Below are positions 43,126 through 51,538 of a stretch of DNA of 64,000 nucleotides, piece by piece (positions within the stretch are counted from its first letter, which is position 1; every line of letters starts with the position of its first letter). The stretch lies in contig NZ_CP017157.1 of NCBI RefSeq assembly GCF_001729485.1, positions 3,596,001 through 3,660,000 on the forward strand. Direction: 5' to 3'. The stretch is from Streptomyces lydicus. Its GTDB lineage: Bacteria > Actinomycetota > Actinomycetes > Streptomycetales > Streptomycetaceae. Under the pieces are notes generated by a model. It searched no databases. It was given only the letters and a program-made list of their open reading frames with translations, and was not told where the DNA came from. A program made the translations under genes and the position numbers.

Positions 43126-43743
43126 GTGACCACACCGCGGGATCTGCTGATCGTCGCCCTGGACGAGAAGTCCAGCCGCCCCCTGGAGCGCGGCGACCTG
43201 TCGCTCGCGCTCGCCGGGGCCGAGCTGACCGACCTCCTGAACGCGCAGGCGGTCACCCTGGACGGCGGGCACCTCGTGCCCGGCTACCGGCCCACCATCG
43301 CCGACCGCCTCCTGGACGAGGCGGCGGGTGCCCTGGTGGACCGGACGCCGTACGAGTCGGTCGACGACTGGCTGTGGCGCAGGGGTCGCGATCTGTCCAC
43401 GGCCTACCTCGCGGCCTTCGAGGAGGAGGGGCAGCTCACCCGGCAACGGCGCCACGGCCGGTGGCCCTTCGGCGGTAGCGAGATGGTGCTGGCCGACACC
43501 GCCGCCCGGCGCGCCGCGACGGACCGGTGGGCGGCGGAGGAACCCGTCCTGGTCAGCCTCGCGGCGTCCCTCGGCATCGGCGACGAGCGCACCGACAGCC
43601 GCCCGGACGTGCCCGAGGGCGCGGTGGCGGCGGTGCTGGGAGCCGTCGACGACGCTCTGCGCCAGCTGGAGTTCGAGCGGCAGCGGCGCGCCCTCGACCA
43701 GGCGGCCTTCGACAACGTGTGGCGCGGCCCCGGCGGCGACTGA
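43126..43743 (+). CDS. GPP34 (GOLPH3)-family protein
   Basis: A 205-residue helical protein of the GPP34 family (TTPRDLLIVALDEKSSRPLERGDLSLALAGAELTDLLNAQAVTLDGGHLVPG). The eukaryotic relative GOLPH3 binds phosphatidylinositol-4-phosphate on the Golgi. In Streptomyces many paralogues exist with no settled role; a peripheral membrane or lipid-binding function is inferred. The start is GTG 43126 with GGGGAGC 7-8 nt upstream. It converges on gudD with just 3 bp between stops. Confidence 0.88.
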   Translation: MTTPRDLLIVALDEKSSRPLERGDLSLALAGAELTDLLNAQAVTLDGGHLVPGYRPTIADRLLDEAAGALVDRTPYESVDDWLWRRGRDLSTAYLAAFEEEGQLTRQRRHGRWPFGGSEMVLADTAARRAATDRWAAEEPVLVSLAASLGIGDERTDSRPDVPEGAVAAVLGAVDDALRQLEFERQRRALDQAAFDNVWRGPGGD

Positions 43744-43746
43744 CCG

Positions 43747-45084
43747 CTACCGCACCAGGCAGGGACGCGTGCCGTCGAACGTCCAGCCGGGTACGAGACA
43801 CCGCATCGCGGCCGCGTCGTCCCGCGCCCCGAGCGCCTTCTCGCGGTAGAGCTCGTGCGCCGCCAGGAGCCGGTCCGTGTCGAGTCGGACGCCGAGGCCC
43901 GGGGCGCTCGGGAGGGCGATCTCGCCGTCGACGATGCGCGGCGGGTCGACGGTGAGCCGCTCCAGGCCCTCCTGCCAGATCCAGTGCGTGTCCAGGGCGT
44001 TGTACTCGCCGGGCGCCGCGGCCCCGCAGTGCGCCACCATGGCCAGGGAGATGTCGAAGTGGTTGTTCGAGTGGCATCCCCAGGTCAGGCCCATCGCGTG
44101 GCAGAGCTGGGCGACGCGCACCGAGCCCCGCATGGTCCAGAAGTGCGGGTCGGCCAGCGGGATGGAGACGCTCTGCAGGGCCAGCGCGTGGGTCAGCTGC
44201 CGCCAGTCCGTCGCGATCATGTTGGTGGCCGTGGGGAGGCCGGTGGCGCGCCGGAACTCCGCCAGGATCTCGCGGCCCGAGTAGCCGTTCTCGGCGCCGC
44301 ACGGGTCCTCGGCGTACGCGAGGGTGCCGACCAGCGGCCGGCACAGTTCGACCGCCTCGGACAGCGACCACGCGCCGTTGGGGTCGAGGGTGATCCGTGC
44401 TTCGGGGAAGCGGTCCTTGAGCCGGCGGATCGCCTTGACCTCCTCGCCGCCGTCCAGCACCCCGCCCTTGAGCTTGAAGTCCCGGAAGCCGTAGAGGTCG
44501 TGGGTGGCCTCGGCCTGACGGACGATCGCCTCGGCGGTCAGCGCCTCCTCGTGGCGGATCCGGTACCACTCCACGGGGGAGTCCGGTTCGCGGACGTACT
44601 CCAGGTCGGTGCGGTCGGGGTCGCCCACGTAGAAGAGATAACCGAGCACGCGTACCGACGCGCGCTGCTGCCCGTCTCCCAGCAGGGCGGCCACCGGGAC
44701 GTCGAGGTGCTGCCCCAGGAGGTCCAGCAGACCCGCCTCGACGGCGGTGACGGCGTGGACGGTGGTGCGCAGGTCGAAGGTCTGCGGGCCTCTGCCGCCG
44801 GCGTCACGGTCGCCGAACCGCTCGCCGATCTCCCGCAGGACGCGCTGATAGTCGCCCACCCTGGCGCCGACGACGAGGGGTGCGGCGTCGCGCAGCGTCC
44901 GTGTGATCCGCTCCCCGCCCGGCACCTCGCCGAGCCCGGTACGGCCCTCCGAGTCCTTCAGGACGACCACGTTGCGGGTGAAGAAGGGGCCGTGCGCGCC
45001 GGAGAGGTTCAGCTCCATCGAGTCCCGGCCCGCGACGGGGTAGACGGAGAACTCGGTGACGGTCGGCTGGTTGTCGTTCCTCAT
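43747..45084 (-). CDS. gudD: Glucarate dehydratase
   Basis: A 445-residue enolase-superfamily enzyme matching glucarate dehydratase along its length. The KxK catalytic pair appears in [15 protein letters not shown], metal ligands in [11 protein letters not shown] and [15 protein letters not shown], and the His-Asp base in [16 protein letters not shown]. It dehydrates D-glucarate (and L-idarate) to 5-keto-4-deoxyglucarate in the cytoplasm. It is the last gene of a leftward operon kdgD-permease-gudD. ATG 45084 follows GAAGGAA. The next enzyme of the pathway, encoded at the head of the operon, is frameshifted in this sequence. Confidence 0.95.
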   Translation of the reverse strand: MRNDNQPTVTEFSVYPVAGRDSMELNLSGAHGPFFTRNVVVLKDSEGRTGLGEVPGGERITRTLRDAAPLVVGARVGDYQRVLREIGERFGDRDAGGRGPQTFDLRTTVHAVTAVEAGLLDLLGQHLDVPVAALLGDGQQRASVRVLGYLFYVGDPDRTDLEYVREPDSPVEWYRIRHEEALTAEAIVRQAEATHDLYGFRDFKLKGGVLDGGEEVKAIRRLKDRFPEARITLDPNGAWSLSEAVELCRPLVGTLAYAEDPCGAENGYSGREILAEFRRATGLPTATNMIATDWRQLTHALALQSVSIPLADPHFWTMRGSVRVAQLCHAMGLTWGCHSNNHFDISLAMVAHCGAAAPGEYNALDTHWIWQEGLERLTVDPPRIVDGEIALPSAPGLGVRLDTDRLLAAHELYREKALGARDDAAAMRCLVPGWTFDGTRPCLVR

Positions 45085-45133
45085 AAGGGTTCCTTCACGT
45101 CCTGGTCGTAGGGGGGTTCCGCACGTGCGGGGG

Positions 45134-46471
45134 TCACAGGGCAAGGGCGTCGAGGGTCCATTCGACGGCCAGTACGCCGCCCAGGCCGAGGACCGCGAGC
45201 ACGGTCGTGTACGTCGTCCGCGCCTTGATCGCGTCGAGGACCGACAGGTTGAAGTACTCCTTGAACATCCAGAAGCCGGGGTCGTTGACGTGGCTGAAGG
45301 CGATCGAGCCGCAGGAGACGGCGAGCACCATGAGTTCGGGGTGGACCCCGCTGCCCGCCAGCAGCGGCTGCACCACACCGGCCGCCGTGACCACGGCGAC
45401 GGTCGCCGAACCGAGCGCGATGCGGAGGATGACCGCGACGAGCCAGGCCAGCAGGATCGGCGAGACGGGCCAGCTGTGGGTGAGGTCCTTGATGTAGTCC
45501 GATGTCCCGGCCTCGACGAGGACGTTCTTGAACGCACCGCCCGCACCGATCACCAGCAGGATCATGGCCATGGCCTTGGCCGACGAGGTGCACGACGCGC
45601 TGACCTCGGCCAGTCCGCGGCCGATCCGCGGGCCGAACGCCCAGACGGCGAGGAGCAGCGTCAGCAGCAGGGCGATCGGGGCGGAGCCGAGGAAGGCGAC
45701 GACCGGCAGCACCGGGTTGGACGCCGACACGGCCATCTTGGCCACCGCGGCACCCGCGATCAGCACGACCGGGCACAGCGCGACGAGCAGCGACCAGGCC
45801 GTGCCCGGCATCTCGTCCTCGTCGAACACCCGCTCCGTGACCAGTCCGTGCGGGATGGTGGGGTTCATCTTCCGGATGAAGGGCAGCCGCGGCCACACCA
45901 GGGCGACGAGCGCGCCGAACGGCACGGCGAAGAAGAGGCCGTAGACCAGCGTGTGGCCGACCGAGGCGTGGAAGGTGGCGGCGACGGCGGTGGGGCCGGG
46001 GTGCGGCGGCAGGAAACTGTGCATGGTGGACAGGGCGATGGACATCGGGAGTCCCACCCACAGCAGGTTCTTGCGGGTGACCCGGACGAGGGTGAACGCC
46101 ACGGGCACGATGATGACGAAGGCGACCTCGTAGAACATGGTCACCCCGATGAGCATGGCCGTCACGACCATCGCGACCTGCACGAAGCGGAGCCCGAAGG
46201 CGTCGACGAGCCGGTTCGCGATGCGCTGGGCGGCGCCCGAGTCCCCCATGACGCGGCCCACCATGGCACCGAGTCCGACGACGAGCATCGTGTCGCCTGT
46301 CTGGCCGCCGACGCCCTCCGCGAGCACGTCCGGGATCTTCTCGACCGACACCCCCTCGACCAGTGCGACCCCGACGGCCACCAGGAGCAGGGCGATGAAG
46401 CCGTTGAGTTTCAGCTTCGTCATGAGGAACAGCAGGATCAGTACGCTGATGCCGACGACAACAAGAGGCAT
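45134..46471 (-). CDS. GntP-family permease, probable glucarate/gluconate:H+ symporter
   Basis: A 445-residue protein with 12 or more hydrophobic segments and GntP family features ([95 protein letters not shown]). Family members import gluconate or related sugar acids with protons. Its place between gudD and kdgD points to glucarate, galactarate or a related aldarate. AAGGGGAAC precedes ATG 46471. It lies 129 bp downstream of the kdgD stop and may have its own translation signals only. Confidence 0.92.
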   Translation of the reverse strand: MPLVVVGISVLILLFLMTKLKLNGFIALLLVAVGVALVEGVSVEKIPDVLAEGVGGQTGDTMLVVGLGAMVGRVMGDSGAAQRIANRLVDAFGLRFVQVAMVVTAMLIGVTMFYEVAFVIIVPVAFTLVRVTRKNLLWVGLPMSIALSTMHSFLPPHPGPTAVAATFHASVGHTLVYGLFFAVPFGALVALVWPRLPFIRKMNPTIPHGLVTERVFDEDEMPGTAWSLLVALCPVVLIAGAAVAKMAVSASNPVLPVVAFLGSAPIALLLTLLLAVWAFGPRIGRGLAEVSASCTSSAKAMAMILLVIGAGGAFKNVLVEAGTSDYIKDLTHSWPVSPILLAWLVAVILRIALGSATVAVVTAAGVVQPLLAGSGVHPELMVLAVSCGSIAFSHVNDPGFWMFKEYFNLSVLDAIKARTTYTTVLAVLGLGGVLAVEWTLDALAL

Positions 46472-46600
46472 GGGTCGGTTCCCCTTTGAACTGCGCGCAG
46501 AAAGGTGCCCTCCGGTCCGTCGGGCGGGGCGCGGGCCGGGGCGAGGAAGTGCGGGGGGTGACGTGGCGGTGGTGCGGGGCAGGACGAGGCAGGACGGGGC

Positions 46601-47549
46601 TCAGTCCGCGGCTGCCACCAGCGCGAGCCCGGTGGTCAGCAGCTTCTCCAGCTCGTCCAGGTCCTCCGGACCGGGGTCGGTGAGCGGGGCGCGGACCGGG
46701 CCGACGGGCCTGCCGCGCAGCCGGGCGGCGGCCTTGACCAGCGAGACCGCGTAGCCCGGCACCCGGTCGCGCAACTCGACCAGCGGGACGTAGAAGCCGC
46801 GCAGCAGCGCGTCGGCGGTGGCCCGGTCGTCGTCCCGCACCGCGGTGAAGAACGCGTCGGCGATCTCGGGGGCGAAGGCGTGCACCGCCGAGGAGTAGGC
46901 GGGCACGCCGACCGCGGCGTAGGCGCGGGCCTGCAGTTCGGCGGTGGCGGCCCCGTTGAAGAAGAGCAGGTGATCGGGCGCGGACAGGGTCAGGCGCTGC
47001 AGGCGGTCCAGGTCGCCGTGCCCGTCCTTGAGGCCGATGACGGTGGGGAGTTCGGCGATCCGGCGCAGGCTCTCGACGCTGAACGCCACCTGGTCGCGCT
47101 GGTAGGCGATGAGCGGCAGCCGGGTCCCGGCCGCGATCCGGCGCAGCTGCTCGACCAGGCCCCGCTGGGGGGGCCTGGAGGAGGTAGTGGGGAAGCACCA
47201 GCGCGGCGTCCGCGCCGGCCTCCTCCGCGATCCGGGCGAACCGCAGGGCCTGTGCCCAGCCGTAGCCGAGCCCGGCGACGACCGGCAGCCGTCCGGCGGC
47301 CACTTCGACCGCCGCGGTGACGACCTGGCGGTACTCCTCCTCGTCCAGTGCCGCGAACTCGCCCGTGCCGCAGGCCGGGAAGACGGCGCCGGGAGCGGTG
47401 GCCAACTGCTCGGTCAGGTAGGCGCGGTACGCGTCGGGGTCGAGGCTGCCGTCGGGGCGGAAGCTGGTGAGCGGGAAGGACAGCACGCCGCCCGCCATGC
47501 CCTCGCGCAGCCGGCGGGCCACGTCCTGAGCCGCCGCGTTCAGTGACAT
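46601..47549 (-). pseudogene. kdgD: 5-dehydro-4-deoxyglucarate dehydratase, frameshifted in a 7-C run
   Basis: The dihydrodipicolinate-synthase-like enzyme KdgD is split between two frames. Residues from ATG 47549 (MSLNAAAQDVARRLREGMAGGVLSFPLTSF..., YLLQAP) run in one frame to about 47173; the remainder (QRGLVEQLRRI, TRLPLIAYQRDQ, then VIGLKDGHGDL with the Schiff-base Lys, to TGLALVAAAD) continues in the frame that ends at 46601. The switch maps to seven consecutive C residues on the coding strand (47167-47173); six would restore one 315-residue-scale protein. All catalytic motifs are intact on either side. The cause may be a real mutation, slippage-based switching, or a sequencing error. GGAGGC precedes the ATG. 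Confidence 0.85.
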
Positions 47550-47600
47550 GAACTAGCCTCCAAGTACATGGACTTCATTTACATATGAAGATGGAGGCTA
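47550..47600 (-). promoter_or_regulatory. Upstream region of the glucarate operon with a dyad
   Basis: CTTCAT-N6-ATGAAG (47573-47578 / 47585-47590) is an AT-rich inverted repeat starting 24 bp upstream of kdgD. It resembles operators of GntR-type sugar-acid regulators in form, but no such regulator gene is nearby. An outer pair TAGCCTCC/GGAGGCTA (47554-47561 / 47593-47600) includes the kdgD SD and could fold the leader. Confidence 0.45.
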
Positions 47601-47869
47601 AGGTCGGGCACCCGGCGGGTCAATGGGTGGGTCACCACGGATTCCCGGGGCGTCCCAAGTCAGGCCGTACGCGGGCCTTGAGGGGAGTCGGCGCCGGTCG
47701 TGGGGCACCCGCCGCGCGCCGTGGCACGTGCGGCAGGATGGCAGCGCGTGGGGACGTCCGCGGACGTCCCGGCGCATTCACAATCCTCTAGACAAGCAGG
47801 TGTCAAGGTGACGCAACATCACAAACGGTGCTCGGCGGAGGCGTTCGTGCGCTCGGTGGGAGCCGGCCG

Positions 47870-48946
47870 GTGAACCGTGACCTCACGCCGCATGACGTGA
47901 TCTTCGCCGGGGCCGCGCTGGCCGCCGGTCTCGCCGCCGGCCTGTTGCTGCGCGTAGCCCTGCGCTGGCTGGGCAAGCACGCGCGCCGGACGCGGTGGAG
48001 CGGGGACGACGTCATCGTGGACGCGCTGCGGTCCGTGGTGCCCTGGGCCGCGATCTGCGCCGGCCTGGCGGCGGCCACCGCGGTGCTGCCGTTCACCGCG
48101 ACGGTCAGGCACAACGTCAACCGGACGCTGACCGTGGTGCTCATCTTCGTGGTCACCTTCACCGCCGCGCGGGTGATCACCACCCTGGTGAAGTCCCTGG
48201 CCCAGTCCAGGTCCGGGGTGGCCGGATCGGCCACCATCTTCGCCAACATCACCCGCATCGTGGTGCTGGCGATGGGCATGCTCGTCGTGCTCCAGACGCT
48301 GGGCATCTCCATAGCCCCCCTGCTCACCGCGCTGGGAGTGGGCGGTCTCGCGGTGGCGCTGGCCCTGCAGGACACCCTCGCCAACCTCTTCGCCGGTGTG
48401 CACGTCCTCGCGTCGAAGACGGTGCAGCCCGGCGACTACATCCGCCTCAGCAGCGGCGAGGAGGGCTACGTCGTCGACATCAACTGGCGCAACACCGTGG
48501 TGCGTCAGCTGTCCAACAACCTGGTGATCATCCCCAACGCCCAGCTGGCCGGCACCAACATGACCAACTTCACCCGGCCGGAACAGCAGTTGTCGATCCT
48601 GGTGCAGGTCGGCGTCGGCTACGACAGCGACCTGGAACACGTCGAGCGGGTCACCACCGAGGTCGTCGCGAGCGTGATGTCCGACATCACCGGGGCCGTC
48701 CCCGACCATGAACCGGCCGTGCGATTCCACACGTTCGGCGACTCCAGGATCGGCTTCACGGTGATCCTCGGGGTCGGGGAGTTCAGCGACCAGTACCGGA
48801 TCAAGCACGAGTTCATTAAGCGGCTGCACCAGCGCTACCGGGCCGAGGGCATCAGGATTCCCGCCCCGGCGCGGACCGTGGCCCTGCAGCAGGCGGACGG
48901 CATCGCGATCCCGCACCAGCGCGGGACCTCGGACCTGGTGCCGTAG
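47870..48946 (+). CDS. MscS-family mechanosensitive ion channel
   Basis: A 358-residue membrane protein. Several N-terminal helices (VIFAGAALAAGLAAGLLLRVAL; AAICAGLAAATAVLPF; LTVVLIFVVTFTAARVITTLV) lead to the pore helix TM3 in LLTALGVGGLAVALALQDTLANLFAG, the MscS signature. A beta domain (PGDYIRLSSGEEGYVVDINWRNTVVRQLSNNLVIIPNAQL) and the C-terminal vestibule follow. It opens under hypo-osmotic stress to release solutes. GTG 47870 is preferred because GGTGGGAG lies 8 nt upstream; an ATG-like start at 47828 adds a non-hydrophobic, unconserved stretch. It stands alone. Confidence 0.92.
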   Translation: MNRDLTPHDVIFAGAALAAGLAAGLLLRVALRWLGKHARRTRWSGDDVIVDALRSVVPWAAICAGLAAATAVLPFTATVRHNVNRTLTVVLIFVVTFTAARVITTLVKSLAQSRSGVAGSATIFANITRIVVLAMGMLVVLQTLGISIAPLLTALGVGGLAVALALQDTLANLFAGVHVLASKTVQPGDYIRLSSGEEGYVVDINWRNTVVRQLSNNLVIIPNAQLAGTNMTNFTRPEQQLSILVQVGVGYDSDLEHVERVTTEVVASVMSDITGAVPDHEPAVRFHTFGDSRIGFTVILGVGEFSDQYRIKHEFIKRLHQRYRAEGIRIPAPARTVALQQADGIAIPHQRGTSDLVP

Positions 48947-48952
48947 CGCCCG

Positions 48953-48997
48953 CGCGCTGCCGGGCAGGCGAGCACGACGTCCGTGCCCGGCAGCGCG
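48953..48997. terminator. Bidirectional hairpin after the MscS gene
   Basis: A perfect 14-bp stem (48953-48966 with 48984-48997) and a 17-nt loop separate the convergent MscS gene and the hypothetical membrane gene. It is very GC-rich, without a T-run. Confidence 0.7.
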
Positions 48998-49017
48998 TTC
49001 CCGGCGGACGGCGGCGA

Positions 49018-49656
49018 TCAGTCGCCGAAGGGCTCCCGCGTCCGGCCCGGGTCGTCGAGCAGGCCGAGCAGAAAGGGCAGCACCCCGCGTTCCAGCAGGG
49101 CCTGTTGCCAGGCTTCGTACGCCTCCGCGAGCGGGGTGCCGGCCTCTCCCGGCCCGTCGGCCCCGGCCGCCGAGCGGTTGCGCGCCGCCGCGATCAGCAT
49201 CCACAGCAGCCCGGCCGACGTCGTCGCCACCGCCACACCGGCGGCCGTGAGACCGGCGTCGACCAACTCGTCCGCGAAGCCGGACGGCAGACCGAGGGCC
49301 CGCAGTCCGAGGCCGAGGACCAGGAAGAGGACGGCGGCGGTGGCCGACAGCGCCGGCACCAGCACGCCGAGCGCCGGGAGCAGCCCGCTTGCGGCAGCCG
49401 TGGCCGGCACGGCCGGCGACGACGGGCGCGCCTCCGCCGCGGCGGCCCGCAGCTGGAGGTAGTCGCGGTACTCGGGCACCGCGGTCGCGACGAGGGCGGC
49501 TCTCGCCTGAAGCGCCCGGGTGCGCAACTGCTCGACGTTGAGCGCTCCGTCCGTACGGCGCACCGCCTCCCTGATCTCCTCGGAGCGCAGCGCCCGGTCC
49601 AGGAGGTGTTCGAAGTCCGGCGCGTCCTGCGCCCGTAAGCGGTCTGCGTCGTGCAT
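49018..49656 (-). CDS. Hypothetical membrane protein with two transmembrane helices
   Basis: A 212-residue protein that I do not recognise. Residues 1-80 are helical and charged (DFEHLLDRALRSEEIREAVRRTDGALNVEQLRTRALQARAALV). Two hydrophobic segments follow (LLPALGVLVPALSATAAVLFLVLGLGLRALG and GLTAAGVAVATTSAGLLWMLIAAA), then a soluble tail with EAYEAWQQALLERGVLPFLLGLLDDP. Both ends are likely cytoplasmic. ATG 49656 is chosen because GGGGGA lies 7 nt upstream. A TTGCGCAA palindrome stands 133 bp upstream and recurs before tatA and the TerD gene. Confidence 0.75.
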   Translation of the reverse strand: MHDADRLRAQDAPDFEHLLDRALRSEEIREAVRRTDGALNVEQLRTRALQARAALVATAVPEYRDYLQLRAAAAEARPSSPAVPATAAASGLLPALGVLVPALSATAAVLFLVLGLGLRALGLPSGFADELVDAGLTAAGVAVATTSAGLLWMLIAAARNRSAAGADGPGEAGTPLAEAYEAWQQALLERGVLPFLLGLLDDPGRTREPFGD

Positions 49657-49788
49657 GCATGTCCCCCGGTGGGTACGTGGGTGAAGGCCACGGTTGCCGG
49701 CCTCTTCGGAGTGGGGCGGCCGCGCCGGCCACTGCTCGGGACCGGCGCTGCGCCCGGACGCCCTGACGCACCTCATGATGGTTCCCTC

Positions 49789-49798
49789 ATTGCGCAAT
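49789..49798. promoter_or_regulatory. ATTGCGCAAT palindrome (copy 1)
   Basis: A perfect 10-bp palindrome in an AT-rich promoter stretch upstream of the hypothetical membrane gene. Related copies occur at 50206-50215 and 52741-52749, each upstream of another leftward gene. Confidence 0.5.
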
Positions 49799-49838
49799 CT
49801 TTAAATTGTTGCTCATGGGTGAATGCGCCCGACGGTCC

Positions 49839-50096
49839 TCACCGGACCGGTTCCGGGCCGCTCTCCGTACGGGGATGCGGCGGCGGCTCGGGCGCGTGAC
49901 GGGGTTGCGGACCGGTGGTGAAGCCGGCGCCCGGCCGCGCGTCGTCGGAGGCCATCGCCTTCGCCTCGCTCTTGAGGATCCGCAGCGACTTGCCCAGCGC
50001 GCGTGCGGTGTCCGGCAGCTTCTTGGAGCCGAAGAGCAGGATCACCACCAGCGCCACGATCAGCAGGTGCCAGGGCTCCAGTCCGTTGCGCAACAT
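49839..50096 (-). CDS. tatA: Twin-arginine translocase subunit TatA/E
   Basis: An 85-residue protein. One N-terminal membrane helix ([35 protein letters not shown]) has the TatA pattern FGxKKLPDxARxLGKSLRI, followed by an amphipathic helix and a Pro-rich, disordered cytoplasmic tail. TatA oligomers form the pore of the Tat export pathway; tatB and tatC are not adjacent, so this is probably a second, stand-alone copy. ATG 50096 is the family start. Its first codons (ATG TTG CGC AAC) themselves contain the TTGCGCAA word. Confidence 0.92.
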   Translation of the reverse strand: MLRNGLEPWHLLIVALVVILLFGSKKLPDTARALGKSLRILKSEAKAMASDDARPGAGFTTGPQPRHAPEPPPHPRTESGPEPVR

Positions 50097-50205
50097 CGCT
50101 GCCCGCCTTTCCCGTCGTCGAAGTTCGCGTCGTAGCCGTGAGCCGTGATCCATGGTCGGAGCCGGCCGCGGTCCGGGCGGGCCGGACTCGCTCATCATTT
50201 GCTAC

Positions 50206-50215
50206 ATTGCGCAAC
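50206..50215. promoter_or_regulatory. ATTGCGCAAC element (copy 2)
   Basis: It contains the TTGCGCAA palindrome, 110 bp upstream of the tatA start in the tatA promoter region (50097-50346), which otherwise holds no gene that I can support. Confidence 0.5.
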
Positions 50216-50346
50216 CGTACAACCTTTGGGGGCGGTGCGCCGTCTTCACCCGCGGGGAAACCGCACGGACGGCGGTGCAGACGTGCGGCAACCTCATCAC
50301 CTCCGGCGCGGACGGGAGCAGTCAGGACCGGCCGGCGGCTCGGCCG

Positions 50347-50637
50347 TCAGCGGGGTGCTTCGGCGCCGCCCCCTCGCCGGACGCGGTGCACCACCTCGGA
50401 GTGCAGGGCGGCCAGTCCACCGGGCGGCAGCGGGCTGGGGCTGCCGGTCAGGGTGTACCACTCCTCGGCGCCGGTGTACTGGACCGCGACGGCCGCGCGG
50501 CCGTCGGGCCGGGCGCTGGTGGCGATCGTGAGGTCGCCGGTGACGACGCCGACCTCCTCGGTCATCGCGCCGCCGGGCCCGGCGGTCACGTCGTCCTGCA
50601 GCCGCTCGGGCCCGGGCGGGGTGTGGTGGCCGGTCAT
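50347..50637 (-). CDS. Small hypothetical protein coupled to the HNH nuclease gene
   Basis: A 96-residue protein that I do not recognise. It is soluble, with no signal peptide or cysteine. The centre (GGAMTEEVGVVTGDLTIATSARPDGRAAVAVQYTGAEEWYTLTGSPSPLPPG) looks like a small beta-rich domain, and the tail is basic (RVRRGGGAEAPR). The ATG overlaps the stop of the upstream nuclease gene (ATGA), so it is made in step with it. This pairing suggests a functional partner, perhaps protecting against or regulating the nuclease, but that is inference from position only. Confidence 0.65.
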   Translation of the reverse strand: MTGHHTPPGPERLQDDVTAGPGGAMTEEVGVVTGDLTIATSARPDGRAAVAVQYTGAEEWYTLTGSPSPLPPGGLAALHSEVVHRVRRGGGAEAPR

Positions 50638-51368
50638 CCGGCGCAGGTGTCCAGCATCTCGGTCAGCTTCGCCTTCTCCGCCTTGGTGACCGACAGGGCG
50701 TAGGTGGCCTTGACCGAGGTCCAGGCCCGCCCGTACGTGCACCAGAACGCCTTGGCCGGCGGCTGCCATTCGTCGGGGCCCTGGTCGCCCTTGGAACGGT
50801 TGGAGGCGGCCGAGACCGCGAGCAGCTGCGGGTGGGTGAGGTCGTTGGCGAACGCCTTCCGCTCGGCCGGGGCCCAGGAACGGGCCCCGGAGCGCCAGGC
50901 GTTGGCGAGCGGCACCATGTGGTCGATGTCGGCGGCCGAGGCGACGCGGAACTTCTTGCCGTCGTACGGGCTGACCCAGGAACCGGACACCGCGCGGCAC
51001 TCCTTGTCCCGCCGTACGCCGGTGCCGTCCCGCTGCAGCACCCGCTCCCGCGTGTCGCAGTGCGCACCCTGCTCTGCCCAGTGCGGGAAGGCGGAGCGGC
51101 GGTAGCCGGTCATCGGGCCGTGCGGCGCCACCTTGAGGGCGGCCAGCTCACTGCGCGCCTTCCGTACGCTCGGCACGCCCGGCAGGGTCCCCGCCGCGCC
51201 GGCCTCGCCGCCTCCCGCGGCGGGCGAGGACGCCTCCGCGCCCGGCACCGACGGCTTGTTGTCGTGCGAGCCGGTGTGCTTGCCGCCGGCCACCGGCGTG
51301 CAGCCGACCACCGCTATGACGGCGGCCGCCGCCACGTACCGCCCCCACCGGAGCTGTTGAGCCCCCAT
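50634..51368 (-). CDS. Secreted HNH-nuclease lipoprotein (DUF1524-like)
   Basis: A 244-residue protein. The N-terminal signal ends in a lipobox (VIAVVGCTP), so it should be a membrane-anchored extracellular lipoprotein. A Gly/Ala/Ser linker leads to an HNH-type domain with DIDHMVPLANAWRSG (the DHxxP-like core), LTHPQLLAVSAASNRSKGDQGPDEWQPP (the second His/Asn region) and the CTYGRAWTSVKATY end. Such exported nucleases are common in actinobacteria and may degrade external DNA for nutrition or competition. The SD (AGGGACCAGGAG) precedes ATG 51368. It is followed by a coupled 96-residue gene. Confidence 0.88.
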   Translation of the reverse strand: MGAQQLRWGRYVAAAAVIAVVGCTPVAGGKHTGSHDNKPSVPGAEASSPAAGGGEAGAAGTLPGVPSVRKARSELAALKVAPHGPMTGYRRSAFPHWAEQGAHCDTRERVLQRDGTGVRRDKECRAVSGSWVSPYDGKKFRVASAADIDHMVPLANAWRSGARSWAPAERKAFANDLTHPQLLAVSAASNRSKGDQGPDEWQPPAKAFWCTYGRAWTSVKATYALSVTKAEKAKLTEMLDTCAG

Positions 51369-51538
51369 CTCCTGGTCCCTCCCGTCACCGGCCGGCCTGT
51401 GCCGGCTCCCGTACCGCCGCCGGCTCGTGCCGGGTGCGGCTGGGGGAACGCTATCGAAGCCCTCGCGGCGGGCGTCAGGGCCCGCGGCCCGGCGTGCGCG
51501 TCCCCCGCGGCTGCCCGCGCACGCCGGCGTCCGGCCGG

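Noticed and set aside
47585..47791. 68-codon plus-strand frame between kdgD and the MscS gene, preceded by no SD
   Set aside because: Low-complexity Gly/Arg content, and it overlaps the kdgD promoter dyad; not supported as a gene.
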